The position numbers and the translations under genes were made by a program. Positions 1 through 6,799 of a DNA stretch of 6,979 bases are shown here, piece by piece. Below the pieces are notes generated by a model. It was not told where the DNA came from, did not search any database, and worked only from the letters and a program-made list of their open reading frames with translations. Position 1 is the stretch's first letter, and every line of letters starts with the position of its first letter. Source of the stretch: Alistipes sp. (GTDB lineage Bacteria; Bacteroidota; Bacteroidia; Bacteroidales; Rikenellaceae); contig JAGBIR010000194.1 in the NCBI GenBank assembly GCA_017934845.1, forward strand, positions 1 to 6,979, in the 5' to 3' direction.

Positions 1-2
1 AT

Positions 3-779
3 ATCCGTGTCAAGGTACGACTCACGCTGGCCGAAATTGCTAATGGTACAACCAAGAAGCTAAAGATTAACAAGACCATCGCCTGCGACAAGTGTGGCGG
101 TACGGGTGCAAAGGACTCTTCGTCATATTCCACCTGCTCGACCTGTAACGGCTCGGGTTATGTCACTCGAGTGGAGAACACCTTCTTTGGCCGTATGCAG
201 ACTCAGGGCGTATGTCCTACCTGCGGTGGCGAGGGTAAAATCATTACAGCCAAGTGCGACAAATGTGGCGGCGACGGCACAATGCGTGGCGAGGAGGTTG
301 TCGAGATTAAGATTCCTGCCGGCGTAGGCGAAGGTATGGCCGTAACAGTATCGGGTAAGGGTAATGCTGCGCAGCACGGCGGTGTGAGTGGCGATCTGCT
401 CGTGATGATCGAGGAGGAGCGCAATCCCGAATTGGTACGCGATGGTAACGACTTGATTCACAACCTGAATCTGCCTGTTACTACTTGTATCCTCGGTGGC
501 GAGGTCGAGGTGCCGACAATCGATGGCCGCGTGAAGATTAAGATTGCTCCGGGTACGCACGCCGGCAAGGTGTTGCGTCTGCGTGGTAAGGGTCTGCCCG
601 ACGTGAATGGCTATGGTCGTGGCGATATTCTTATCGTTGTTGATATTACAATTCCCGACTCACTGAATAGCGAGGAGCGTAAACTTGTTGAGAAGTTGGC
701 CGAGATGCCTCATTTCAAGAAGGCCGAGAGCGTCGAGAAACAGAATATCTTCGACAGAATGCGTAATTTCTTTAGATAG
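3..779 (+). CDS. dnaJ: Chaperone protein DnaJ (Hsp40), C-terminal part, 5' end outside window
   Basis: DnaJ is the cytoplasmic J-domain co-chaperone that delivers unfolded clients to DnaK and stimulates its ATPase. The frame is open from base 3, so the gene enters from the left; 258 residues are visible of a family length near 370-390. The J domain and Gly/Phe region are missing only because of the window edge. All four zinc-binding repeats are present: CDKCGGTG (fragment residues 28-35), then CSTCNGSG, CPTCGGEG and CDKCGGDG, which together bind two zinc ions. The two beta-rich client-binding domains follow, with typical motifs such as IPAGVGEGM, GDLLV, LGGEVEVPT and LRGKGLPD. The end, IFDRMRNFFR, is charged and helical. 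No frameshift or lost cysteine is seen. The next gene starts 24 bases downstream in the same direction. The identification is secure; grpE just upstream would be usual but cannot be seen. Confidence 0.97.
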   Translation: MRVKVRLTLAEIANGTTKKLKINKTIACDKCGGTGAKDSSSYSTCSTCNGSGYVTRVENTFFGRMQTQGVCPTCGGEGKIITAKCDKCGGDGTMRGEEVVEIKIPAGVGEGMAVTVSGKGNAAQHGGVSGDLLVMIEEERNPELVRDGNDLIHNLNLPVTTCILGGEVEVPTIDGRVKIKIAPGTHAGKVLRLRGKGLPDVNGYGRGDILIVVDITIPDSLNSEERKLVEKLAEMPHFKKAESVEKQNIFDRMRNFFR

Positions 780-803
780 TATAAATAGTTAAATAATAGG
801 GAT

Positions 804-1241
804 ATGGGATTCTTTTCACCTTATAAGCGACACGCGAATCAGTTCTCGTATAAACCGCGCTACTACGACCCCGATAAGGAGGCTCGTGAGCAGCGTCGTG
901 CCGAACTTCGAGGCGAGCGCTCGGACGATACGGGCGAATATACCCCCGGAAAATATATCCGTGCTCAGCGTGAGGCGCGTGAGGCGAAACGTACGCAGAA
1001 GAATAAGAGAAAGGGCGGTGGTATGTTGAGATTTATCACTATGTCGCTGTTGGCTCTGTTGTTGTTCTTTATTGTTATGGTGATTGTTCCGCGTCTGGGT
1101 GCTATCTTCGAGATGGCGACCAACCCAGCTGCTACACCCGTTAAAGAACAGGTAGAGGAGGCGGAGTTCGATCCCTATGCACCTTTTATCATCGTACCGA
1201 ACGACTATGTCGAGGGCGATGAACTGATTATCGAGGATTAA
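804..1241 (+). CDS. Uncharacterised one-pass membrane protein between dnaJ and mutL
   Basis: No function is recognised for this 145-residue protein. The N-terminal half (residues 1-73) is highly charged and mostly basic. It begins with a segment rich in aromatic and basic residues, NQFSYKPRYYDPDKEA (12-27), and continues with Arg/Glu/Lys-rich helical sequence ending in the basic patch KRTQKNKRKGGG. One hydrophobic helix follows at about residues 74-98. The C-terminal tail (about 110-145) is acidic, ending in GDELIIED. By the positive-inside rule the N-terminal half should be cytoplasmic and the acidic tail periplasmic. The KPRYYDP-type opening resembles, from memory, small Bacteroidota proteins found beside mutL. 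The ATG at 804 lies 24 bases after dnaJ with a weak GGGA upstream; mutL follows after 40 bases. Codon use matches the neighbours and no signal-peptide cleavage site is apparent. That it is a real gene is nearly certain; its role is unknown. Confidence 0.9.
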   Translation: MGFFSPYKRHANQFSYKPRYYDPDKEAREQRRAELRGERSDDTGEYTPGKYIRAQREAREAKRTQKNKRKGGGMLRFITMSLLALLLFFIVMVIVPRLGAIFEMATNPAATPVKEQVEEAEFDPYAPFIIVPNDYVEGDELIIED

Positions 1242-1281
1242 CCCTCTGGTTTTCAACTTTAACCCAGCTTACTTGGATAGT

Positions 1282-3330
1282 ATGGAGGAGAATAGAATAC
1301 ATCTTTTACCCGAGATCGTAGCTAATCAGATAGCTGCCGGAGAGGTGGTGGATAATCCGTCGTCGGCCATTAAGGAGATGATGGAGAATGCCATCGATGC
1401 GGGAGCTACGTCGGTTACGGTGAACTTCCGTAATGCAGGTTTGGAGTTGATTCAGGTCGTGGATAATGGTTGCGGAATGTCGCCTATCGACGCTCGTATG
1501 GCATTCGATCGCCATGCAACGAGCAAGATTCGCGACTTTGACGATGTATATCGCCTGCAAACCTTCGGATTCCGTGGCGAGGCGTTGGCTTCGATAGCGG
1601 CCGTAGCTCAAGTAGAGTTGCGTACACGCAAGGAGGGTGACGAGGTGGGAACAGTGACGATTGTAAATGGAGGTGAGTTTATCTCGCAGACGCCCGTTAT
1701 GTGTCCCGTAGGTTCGCAGTTTATGGTGCGCAACCTCTTTTATACAGCTCCGGCACGTCGTAAATTCTCGTCGGATAAGGCGAAGATGGTTACCGAGATT
1801 AAGCGCGTATTCCGTCAGGTGGCGTTGTGTAATCCGGCTGTAAGTTGCGAGTTGATGTCGAACGATATGCCTATTATAACGTTACCTGCAGGAACACTCT
1901 CCGAGCGTATTATCAACGTCGTAGGTCGCCATATAAAGACCAATTTGCTGGAGGTCGCAGTCGATACGTCGCTGGTAAAAATCAGTGGCTATGTGGGTCG
2001 TCCTGCGGCTGCGAAGCAGAAGAACAACGAGCAATATCTGTTTGTTAATGGTCGTTACTTCCGCTCGCCACAGCTTTATCGTTCGATAATGAAGGCCTAC
2101 GAAAAACTTATTCCCGATAATTGTTCGCCATCGTATTTCCTCTATCTTACGGTCGAGCCGAGCAGGGTGGATGTTAATGTGTCGCCTCATAAGACCGAGG
2201 TGCGCTTTGCCGATGTCGAGGATGTAAATCAAATAGTTACATCGGCCATCCGTAGCACGTTGGCAAAGAGTGGTAGCGTGGGAATGATGGATTTCGACAA
2301 TCAGATGAGCGTGGATATTCCCGTTATGAATCCCGACACTATGGTTTATAGTGAGCCGCAATCATCATCCGGAAATGCTTACAATCCCTTCGATGAGGGC
2401 TATGCCGCGGCGGTTGCCGATCCTAATATGACGGTCGATATGTCGTCGTACGATGTGCCTTATATAGATGATAACGATAAACTTGTAGTGCCCAAACACT
2501 CTCCGGCTCCTGCTCCAAGTAGAAAAACCAAGAGCGATGGACTGAAAGATTTTATGTGGGCGCAGATGCCTCTGGTGGATGACTTTAGTCTGGATACCGA
2601 GCCTAAAGGGCCTATTTCGATGGATAGTCCGGCAGAGCAATATGAGGAGCTGGAGTCAAGTATGATGGCACTCGAAGATAGTGCGCAACCCACTTCGGGC
2701 GAGAGTAGCTTGGAGTATATTCCATCGTCGATTGGATGGCAGCAGGAGCTCCCGTCGCACGAGGAGATTTCGTTTAGCGATCTGTTTGTGCTGGGTGGTG
2801 GCTATGTGTTGGCAAAAAATAGTGGCCGAGTGATGATTGTCGATATGCGCCGCGCAAAGGAGCGACTCTTGTATGACGATTATATGAAGGCGTTGAGCGT
2901 AGGAGGCTCCATCTCGCAGCAATTGCTCTTTGCCGAGGAGTTGGAGTTGTCGATCGACGATTATAATACGCTTGATGAGAATTTGGTCGAATTCTCGGCT
3001 TTGGGTTTCGACCTCGAGTTGAAGGGCAATGGTCGTGTGGTTATGCACGGCGTGCCGTCGAACCTTATGGGAGCCGATGCCGACAGCTTGTTGTATGATT
3101 TGTTGCGCGAAGCCGAGCAATCGGGTAGTGTGGCTGAGCGAATGCGCGAGAATATGGCGCGAGTAATGGCCGTAAGCGGTAGCCGTTCGGCGGCTAAAAT
3201 CACTACCGTCGAGGAGGCTTCGACGCTGCTGAAGATGTTGTGCGAGAGTGAAAATTATAGCTACTCGCCATCGGGAAAGTCAATTATGACCGAGCTTACG
3301 ACCGATGATTTAAGAATAAAATTAAGTTAA
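1282..3330 (+). CDS. mutL: DNA mismatch repair protein MutL
   Basis: MutL is the GHKL ATPase that couples MutS mismatch recognition to downstream repair. With the ATG at 1282 it has 682 residues and starts MEENRIHLLPEIVANQIAAG, matching the usual short N-terminus; an in-frame TTG at 1273 would add only three residues. ATPase motifs are intact: the general-base region KEMMEN (E32, N36), DNGCGM (61-66), RHATSKI and FGFRGEALASI (95-105), and the catalytic lysine K304 in VDVNVSPHKTEVRF, where most MutL proteins have NVHPxK. A Pro/Ser/acid-rich linker of about 150 residues (roughly 330-485) leads to the dimerisation domain (about 490-682). There the usual metal-binding motif DQHA(x2)E(x4)E reads D521-MRRAKE-RLLYD, and the CPHGRP-type motif reads YSPSGK (662-666 region), so endonuclease chemistry looks lost or altered. 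The rhomboid gene follows after 9 bases. Confidence 0.97.
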   Translation: MEENRIHLLPEIVANQIAAGEVVDNPSSAIKEMMENAIDAGATSVTVNFRNAGLELIQVVDNGCGMSPIDARMAFDRHATSKIRDFDDVYRLQTFGFRGEALASIAAVAQVELRTRKEGDEVGTVTIVNGGEFISQTPVMCPVGSQFMVRNLFYTAPARRKFSSDKAKMVTEIKRVFRQVALCNPAVSCELMSNDMPIITLPAGTLSERIINVVGRHIKTNLLEVAVDTSLVKISGYVGRPAAAKQKNNEQYLFVNGRYFRSPQLYRSIMKAYEKLIPDNCSPSYFLYLTVEPSRVDVNVSPHKTEVRFADVEDVNQIVTSAIRSTLAKSGSVGMMDFDNQMSVDIPVMNPDTMVYSEPQSSSGNAYNPFDEGYAAAVADPNMTVDMSSYDVPYIDDNDKLVVPKHSPAPAPSRKTKSDGLKDFMWAQMPLVDDFSLDTEPKGPISMDSPAEQYEELESSMMALEDSAQPTSGESSLEYIPSSIGWQQELPSHEEISFSDLFVLGGGYVLAKNSGRVMIVDMRRAKERLLYDDYMKALSVGGSISQQLLFAEELELSIDDYNTLDENLVEFSALGFDLELKGNGRVVMHGVPSNLMGADADSLLYDLLREAEQSGSVAERMRENMARVMAVSGSRSAAKITTVEEASTLLKMLCESENYSYSPSGKSIMTELTTDDLRIKLS

Positions 3331-3339
3331 AACAGATAG

Positions 3340-3990
3340 ATGAATAACGTTTTACAGACTACCACTCCGGTGGTTAAAAATCTTATAATTGCCAACTGCG
3401 TTGCGCTGCTTGCTACTACGCTGTTGCCCTTTGGCGACCTGATAATCGAGCATTTTGCATTGTTTAATGTCGAGAGTCCCTATTTCCGTTCGTATCAGAT
3501 CTTTACCTATATGTTCCTGCACGGTGGATTTTCGCACCTCTTCTTTAATATGTTTGCTCTGTGGATGTTTGGCCGTACGTTGGAGTGGCGTCTGGGTTCG
3601 CAGCGATTCTTTACCTATTATATGATTTGCGGAATTGGTGCGGCTTTGCTGCAACTTGGCGTTGGTTATGCCGAGTATCAGCACGCGTTGGCTGCTACGG
3701 GTAATCTGGCCTTCCGCCTGCTGGGTGTACCTACGGTGGGCGCATCGGGTGCGGTGTATGGATTGCTGTTGGCCTTTGGAGTATTGTATCCCAACCAGAT
3801 GATTATGCTTATCTTCCCGCCTATTGCGCTTAAAGCCAAGTGGTTTGTTGTGATTTACGGATTGATTGAGCTCTTCTTTGGCCTGTCGGGCTATCAGCAG
3901 GGTGTGGCTCATTTTGCCCATCTGGGCGGTATGATCTGGGGCTTTGGCCTGCTGTGGTGGTGGCGCAAGAAAGGTAAGATATTCTTCTAA
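3340..3990 (+). CDS. Rhomboid family intramembrane serine protease
   Basis: This 216-residue polytopic inner-membrane protein has the six-helix bacterial rhomboid core, which cleaves substrates within or next to their transmembrane segments. Catalytic and oxyanion features are complete: the HGGFSHLFFNM segment (H61, H66, N70), the nucleophile S136 in GASGAVYG, and the catalytic H194 in AHFAHLGG on the last helix, followed by a GxxxG-like MIWGFG. The L1-loop motif W83-R84 in LEWRLGS also fits the family. There is no extra cytosolic domain; the protein ends in a basic tail, WWWRKKGKIFF. The ATG at 3340 is 9 bases after mutL, and the EEP gene follows after 11 bases, so the genes are probably cotranscribed. 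Bacteroidales often carry rhomboid genes at this place, sometimes two in tandem; only one is present here. The family call is secure; its substrates cannot be told from sequence. Confidence 0.95.
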   Translation: MNNVLQTTTPVVKNLIIANCVALLATTLLPFGDLIIEHFALFNVESPYFRSYQIFTYMFLHGGFSHLFFNMFALWMFGRTLEWRLGSQRFFTYYMICGIGAALLQLGVGYAEYQHALAATGNLAFRLLGVPTVGASGAVYGLLLAFGVLYPNQMIMLIFPPIALKAKWFVVIYGLIELFFGLSGYQQGVAHFAHLGGMIWGFGLLWWWRKKGKIFF

Positions 3991-4001
3991 TTTCAAGTGC
4001 T

Positions 4002-5222
4002 ATGTCGGACTTCTATTCGGGAAATTACTCTTCGCGTAACAAACAGCAGCGATCGGCTTTCGGATTGCTGTTTGATACGTTGATGATGGTTATAACTATC
4101 CCCATTATGCTACTCTTTGTGGCATCGCTTTTCGTGCCACTTGTAAATCCCAATTCGGCAGGCATATTCTCGATTTTGGGATTGGTAGCTCCTTTTGTGT
4201 ATGGTGCGATGCTGCTGGTTACGCTCTACTGGATTCTGCGCTGGCGATGGATTGCCGTGCCGCTGATTCTGTTGGCCGTAATAGGCTCTTTCAGCCTCTC
4301 GTCGTTCTATCGTCCCGAGTTGAAACGCTTTTATGAGAAGAGCCACCCATCGAGTGCCGTAAAGGTACTTACCTATAACGCGCGTAGCTTTATTAACGAC
4401 AATGGCCAGCGATGTCTGGACTCCGTTGCGGAGATGATTAGGGTGATACATCCCGACGTAATATGTTTTCAGGAGATGGGCTTTTCGCATAAGATGGACT
4501 CAATTCTGAAGCACGAACAGTTGAAATATTCGCCACTTCCAAAATCGCTTTCGAGGGTCGATCTCAGCCCTGCGATTTACAGCCGTCATCCTATCGTCGC
4601 AGCCGAGCGAATTGACTCGATGAAGAATTTTGTGTGGGCCGATGTAGTGATTAGGAAGGATACTTTGCGACTGTTTAATCTGCATCTGCACACTACGGCT
4701 ATCCGTCGCGATGAGGGTCAATATATCGAGAATCATCAATACCTCGAGGAGGAGGGCGATATCGATAAGCTGCGCAGCATGGCAAGTCGCTTGAGCGAGA
4801 ATAATAAGTTGCGCTCTACGCAAGCCGACACTATTGCAACAATCATCGCCTCTTCGCCATATCCTGTAATTGTTTGTGGTGATTTTAACGACACCCCCGT
4901 ATCTTATACCTATCGTCGCGTGAGTCGAAAGCTAAAGGATGCCTTCCGCGAGGCAGGACGTGGATACTCTTATATCTATCGCGGATTTTTCGATATGTTA
5001 CGAATCGACTATGTGCTTTACGATAAGCGTTTCACGGCTCTTGGCTACGATGTTATTGACTCGTGGGGCTGGGTGGATAAATATCGTCGTAAGGATACTA
5101 TTCAGGTCAGAAAATATGGCAACGAGATGACCGTCAAGCCCTACAACGACCGAGGCCCATATCCGGTCGATTATTCGGATCACTATCCGGTGCTTGTACA
5201 CCTTAATACTAATGTGGAATAA
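4002..5222 (+). CDS. Membrane-anchored endonuclease/exonuclease/phosphatase (EEP) family hydrolase
   Basis: This 406-residue protein has three N-terminal membrane helices (about 19-48, 52-79 and 83-103) followed by an EEP-fold metal-dependent phosphoesterase domain (about 119-401). The catalytic signature is complete: N126 in LTYNARSF, the metal ligand E158 in CFQEMGF, YSRHPI (193-198), N226/H228 in LFNLHLHT, D294/N296 in CGDFNDTP, D336 in RIDYVLYD and the final S392-D393-H394 in SDHYPV. Such domains hydrolyse phosphodiesters or phosphomonoesters in nucleic acids, inositol phosphates or lipids; the substrate cannot be told here. A basic N-terminus (RNKQQR), a basic TM2-TM3 loop (RWRW) and three helices predict a periplasmic catalytic domain. 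Between RIDYVLY and SDH lie about 50 residues, longer than I expect for the family. It starts 11 bases after the rhomboid gene, a pairing I recall from other Bacteroidales. Confidence 0.93.
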   Translation: MSDFYSGNYSSRNKQQRSAFGLLFDTLMMVITIPIMLLFVASLFVPLVNPNSAGIFSILGLVAPFVYGAMLLVTLYWILRWRWIAVPLILLAVIGSFSLSSFYRPELKRFYEKSHPSSAVKVLTYNARSFINDNGQRCLDSVAEMIRVIHPDVICFQEMGFSHKMDSILKHEQLKYSPLPKSLSRVDLSPAIYSRHPIVAAERIDSMKNFVWADVVIRKDTLRLFNLHLHTTAIRRDEGQYIENHQYLEEEGDIDKLRSMASRLSENNKLRSTQADTIATIIASSPYPVIVCGDFNDTPVSYTYRRVSRKLKDAFREAGRGYSYIYRGFFDMLRIDYVLYDKRFTALGYDVIDSWGWVDKYRRKDTIQVRKYGNEMTVKPYNDRGPYPVDYSDHYPVLVHLNTNVE

Positions 5223-5240
5223 CCGCTAACTTTTAGAATT

Positions 5241-5690
5241 ATGATACTTGATGTTTTGAAGAACAAGGAGCAGTATTTGTCGCTGCATCCTCGATTTAAG
5301 ACGGTGTTTGAGTTTATCGACACCCACGATTTGGCCGCTATGGAGTGTGGTCGCCACGACATTGATGGCGATAATATCTTCGTGAATGTGCAGGAGCTGG
5401 ATCTTCGTGAGAAGAGTGAGGCTCGATTGGAGCTGCACCGAAAGTATATCGATATCCAGTTGTTGTTGCGTGGCCCTGAGGAGGTGTTTGGCTGGAGCGA
5501 GAAGAAGGATTGCCTTACGCCGGTAGCCGATTTCGATGCCGAGAAGGATATCCAACTCTTTACCGATGTGCCACAGTGCTTCTATACTGTTCGAGAGGGT
5601 CAGTTCTCGATTCTCTTCCCCGAGGATGGTCATGCGCCAATGCTTGGTGAGGGTAGGGTTAAGAAGTGTATATTTAAGATTCTCCTTTAA
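5241..5690 (+). CDS. YhcH/YjgK/YiaL (NanQ, DUF386) family protein
   Basis: This 149-residue cytoplasmic beta-barrel (cupin-like) protein matches the usual family length of about 150. Family hallmarks are NVQELDLRE (49-57), the metal-site segment with E64, H66 and D71 in LELHRKYIDIQ, a GPEEVFGW turn, FSILFPEDGHAP with H131, and the closing KKCIFKILL. E. coli YhcH (NanQ) has been shown to be a metal-dependent N-acetylneuraminate anomerase that supplies the open-chain sugar to the aldolase; related members sit in other sugar operons (YiaL, EbgC). No nan genes are visible here, so the sugar acted on is open; anomerase or isomerase-like activity is inference from the family. The ATG at 5241 is 18 bases after the EEP gene, making it the last gene of the plus-strand series, before a terminator hairpin. 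manA converges on it from the right, but on the opposite strand. Confidence 0.93.
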   Translation: MILDVLKNKEQYLSLHPRFKTVFEFIDTHDLAAMECGRHDIDGDNIFVNVQELDLREKSEARLELHRKYIDIQLLLRGPEEVFGWSEKKDCLTPVADFDAEKDIQLFTDVPQCFYTVREGQFSILFPEDGHAPMLGEGRVKKCIFKILL

Positions 5691-5703
5691 TAAAAGAATC
5701 CGT

Positions 5704-5789
5704 CTAACAAGGCTCTTTCGGCATCTGCCTTTTCTTGCAAAGAAATGAGGGTATCCATAGCTATGGACACCCTCATTATCGTTTGTTAG
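5704..5789. repeat. Outer inverted repeat flanking the terminator hairpin
   Basis: CTAACAA at 5704-5710 is the exact reverse complement of TTGTTAG at 5783-5789. These 7-base arms enclose the 34-base terminator palindrome plus about 33 other bases, so the intergenic transcript could close into a branched structure. Seven bases within this distance could also arise by chance, and nothing links the arms to a known element. They are A/T-rich and contribute little stability. Confidence 0.3.
5744..5777. terminator. Probable bidirectional terminator hairpin between converging genes
   Basis: Two 17-base arms (5744-5760 and 5761-5777) form an inverted repeat with one mismatch, at 5753/5768, centred on CATAGCTATG. 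Folded, it gives a long stem with a tight loop and GAGGGT/ACCCTC pairs in the lower part. In RNA from the plus strand the odd pair is A-C, a mismatch; in RNA from the minus strand it is U-G, a wobble, so the hairpin is slightly stronger for manA. Both outgoing sides are followed only by a modest U-rich tract (ATTATCGTTTGTT on plus, ATTTCTTTGC on minus). Its place between two convergent gene ends, 54 bases after yhcH and 21 bases after manA, supports termination for both. Confidence 0.75.
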
Positions 5790-5797
5790 TGAATGAT

Positions 5798-6784
5798 CTA
5801 CTTAATATAAACCTCCAAGAGTTTTCCCTTGCCGCTAATCTCTACGTTGTCGGCCTCGGCGGGTATCATTACCAGCTCATAGGGGTCAAGATGCTCGTTG
5901 CAGCCGTTTAACTTTATTTCGGCCTCGCCATCGGTACAGATGTAAAGAACGAATGAGTCAAGCTCAACCAGCTCGCGCTCCATTGAGCCATCCAAGTCGA
6001 TGACGTTGGTTGTAAAGTATTCGCAATCAACCAACTTTACCGATTGGTTGCGCTGCAACTCATACTTCATAATACAATCGTCGCTCTCGCGCTCGAAATC
6101 TATTGCATCAATAGCCTGCGCAATGTGCAACTCGCGTGGATTGCCCTTATCGTCGGTACGATTCCAGTCGTAGATGCGATAGGTAATATCCGACGTCTGC
6201 TGAATCTCCAGCACCTGAATACCCTTACCCAAAGCGTGAACCGTTCCGGCAGGGATAAAGAATGTATCGCCGGCCTTAACCTCAATACGATTCAGCAATT
6301 CGGGAAGACGATCCTCGGCAATAGCTGCGATATACTCCTCGCGTGTAATGTTGCTATCCTTAAAACCAACGTATAGGGCGGCACCCTCGTCGGCCGCTAC
6401 CACATACCACATCTCGGTTTTACCGTATGAGTCGTGTCGCTCGGCAGCCAAAGCATCGTCGGGATGTACCTGAACAGAGAGTACATCGTGACAATCGAGG
6501 CTCTTTATAAGCAGCGGGAATGTAAGACCGTACTTATCGTAAACCTTATCGCCAATCAGGTTGCCCATATAAACCTCGATAATCTCCTCGAGGTTGTTGC
6601 GTTTGAGCATACCGTTAGCAACTACAGATATATCGCCTTCTACGGCCGATAGCTCCCAGCTCTCGCCATAGGGCTTCGTCGGGTCAATTTTCTTGGCTTT
6701 GCCGGCCTTTGCCTTTGCCAAAAGCTCGTGTCCGCCCCAAAGACGCTCCTTTAGGCGAGGAATGAATTTTATTTGATATAGCAT
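5798..6784 (-). CDS. manA: Mannose-6-phosphate isomerase, class I (type I PMI)
   Basis: This zinc enzyme interconverts mannose 6-phosphate and fructose 6-phosphate, linking mannose use to glycolysis and supplying mannose for GDP-sugars. At 328 residues it is of the short type I class seen in Bacillus and Bacteroidales rather than the roughly 390-residue E. coli type. Visible motifs are RLWGG (14-18), YGESWELS (39-46), then FPLLIKSLDCHDVLSVQVHPDD with zinc ligands Q105 and H107, GKTEMWYV with E124, FFIPAGTVHALGKG with H183, and the catalytic arginine R203 in ITYRIYDWNR. The C-terminal cupin half (about 245-328) is intact. The ATG (complement of 6782-6784) fits the family start LYQIKFIPRLKERLWGG. 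It follows the upstream minus-strand gene after only 15 bases, so the two are likely cotranscribed; no promoter fits in that gap. No residue essential to the family is missing. Confidence 0.96.
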   Translation of the reverse strand: MLYQIKFIPRLKERLWGGHELLAKAKAGKAKKIDPTKPYGESWELSAVEGDISVVANGMLKRNNLEEIIEVYMGNLIGDKVYDKYGLTFPLLIKSLDCHDVLSVQVHPDDALAAERHDSYGKTEMWYVVAADEGAALYVGFKDSNITREEYIAAIAEDRLPELLNRIEVKAGDTFFIPAGTVHALGKGIQVLEIQQTSDITYRIYDWNRTDDKGNPRELHIAQAIDAIDFERESDDCIMKYELQRNQSVKLVDCEYFTTNVIDLDGSMERELVELDSFVLYICTDGEAEIKLNGCNEHLDPYELVMIPAEADNVEISGKGKLLEVYIK

Positions 6785-6799
6785 AATCGGATAGCCAAA

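Noticed and set aside
123..560. Open frame of 145 codons antisense to dnaJ
   Set aside because: It covers the conserved zinc-finger and client-binding region of dnaJ and is explained by sense-strand codon use.
171..779. GTG at 171 as the start of a short protein
   Set aside because: The frame is open back to base 3 and encodes the first two zinc repeats of DnaJ upstream, so the GTG is an internal valine codon.
816..1256. Open frame of 146 codons antisense to the small membrane protein gene
   Set aside because: It is similar in length to the sense gene, which has sensible topology and operon spacing; the antisense product is low-complexity and lacks family features.
1273..1281. TTG at 1273 as the mutL start
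   Set aside because: The ATG three codons later gives the usual MutL N-terminus and ATG is preferred; the TTG adds only three residues and has no better ribosome-binding site.
3352..3996. Long open frame of 214 codons antisense to the rhomboid gene
   Set aside because: It mirrors the rhomboid gene almost end to end and its product has no recognisable motif. Codon bias in the sense gene rarely creates stops on this antisense frame, while the sense frame has a complete catalytic signature.
5709..5736. Small hairpin AAGGC/GCCTT followed by TTCTT as a separate yhcH terminator
   Set aside because: The stem has only five pairs with a 13-base loop; the much stronger hairpin just downstream makes this one unnecessary. 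It could still add weak termination.
5536..5748. Open frame of 70 codons overlapping the end of the YhcH gene and the intergenic region
   Set aside because: Most of it lies out of frame within a well-supported gene and the product has no recognisable features.
6044..6652. Plus-strand open frames of 110 and 72 codons within manA
   Set aside because: They are antisense to conserved zinc-binding and substrate-binding regions of manA and lack family motifs.
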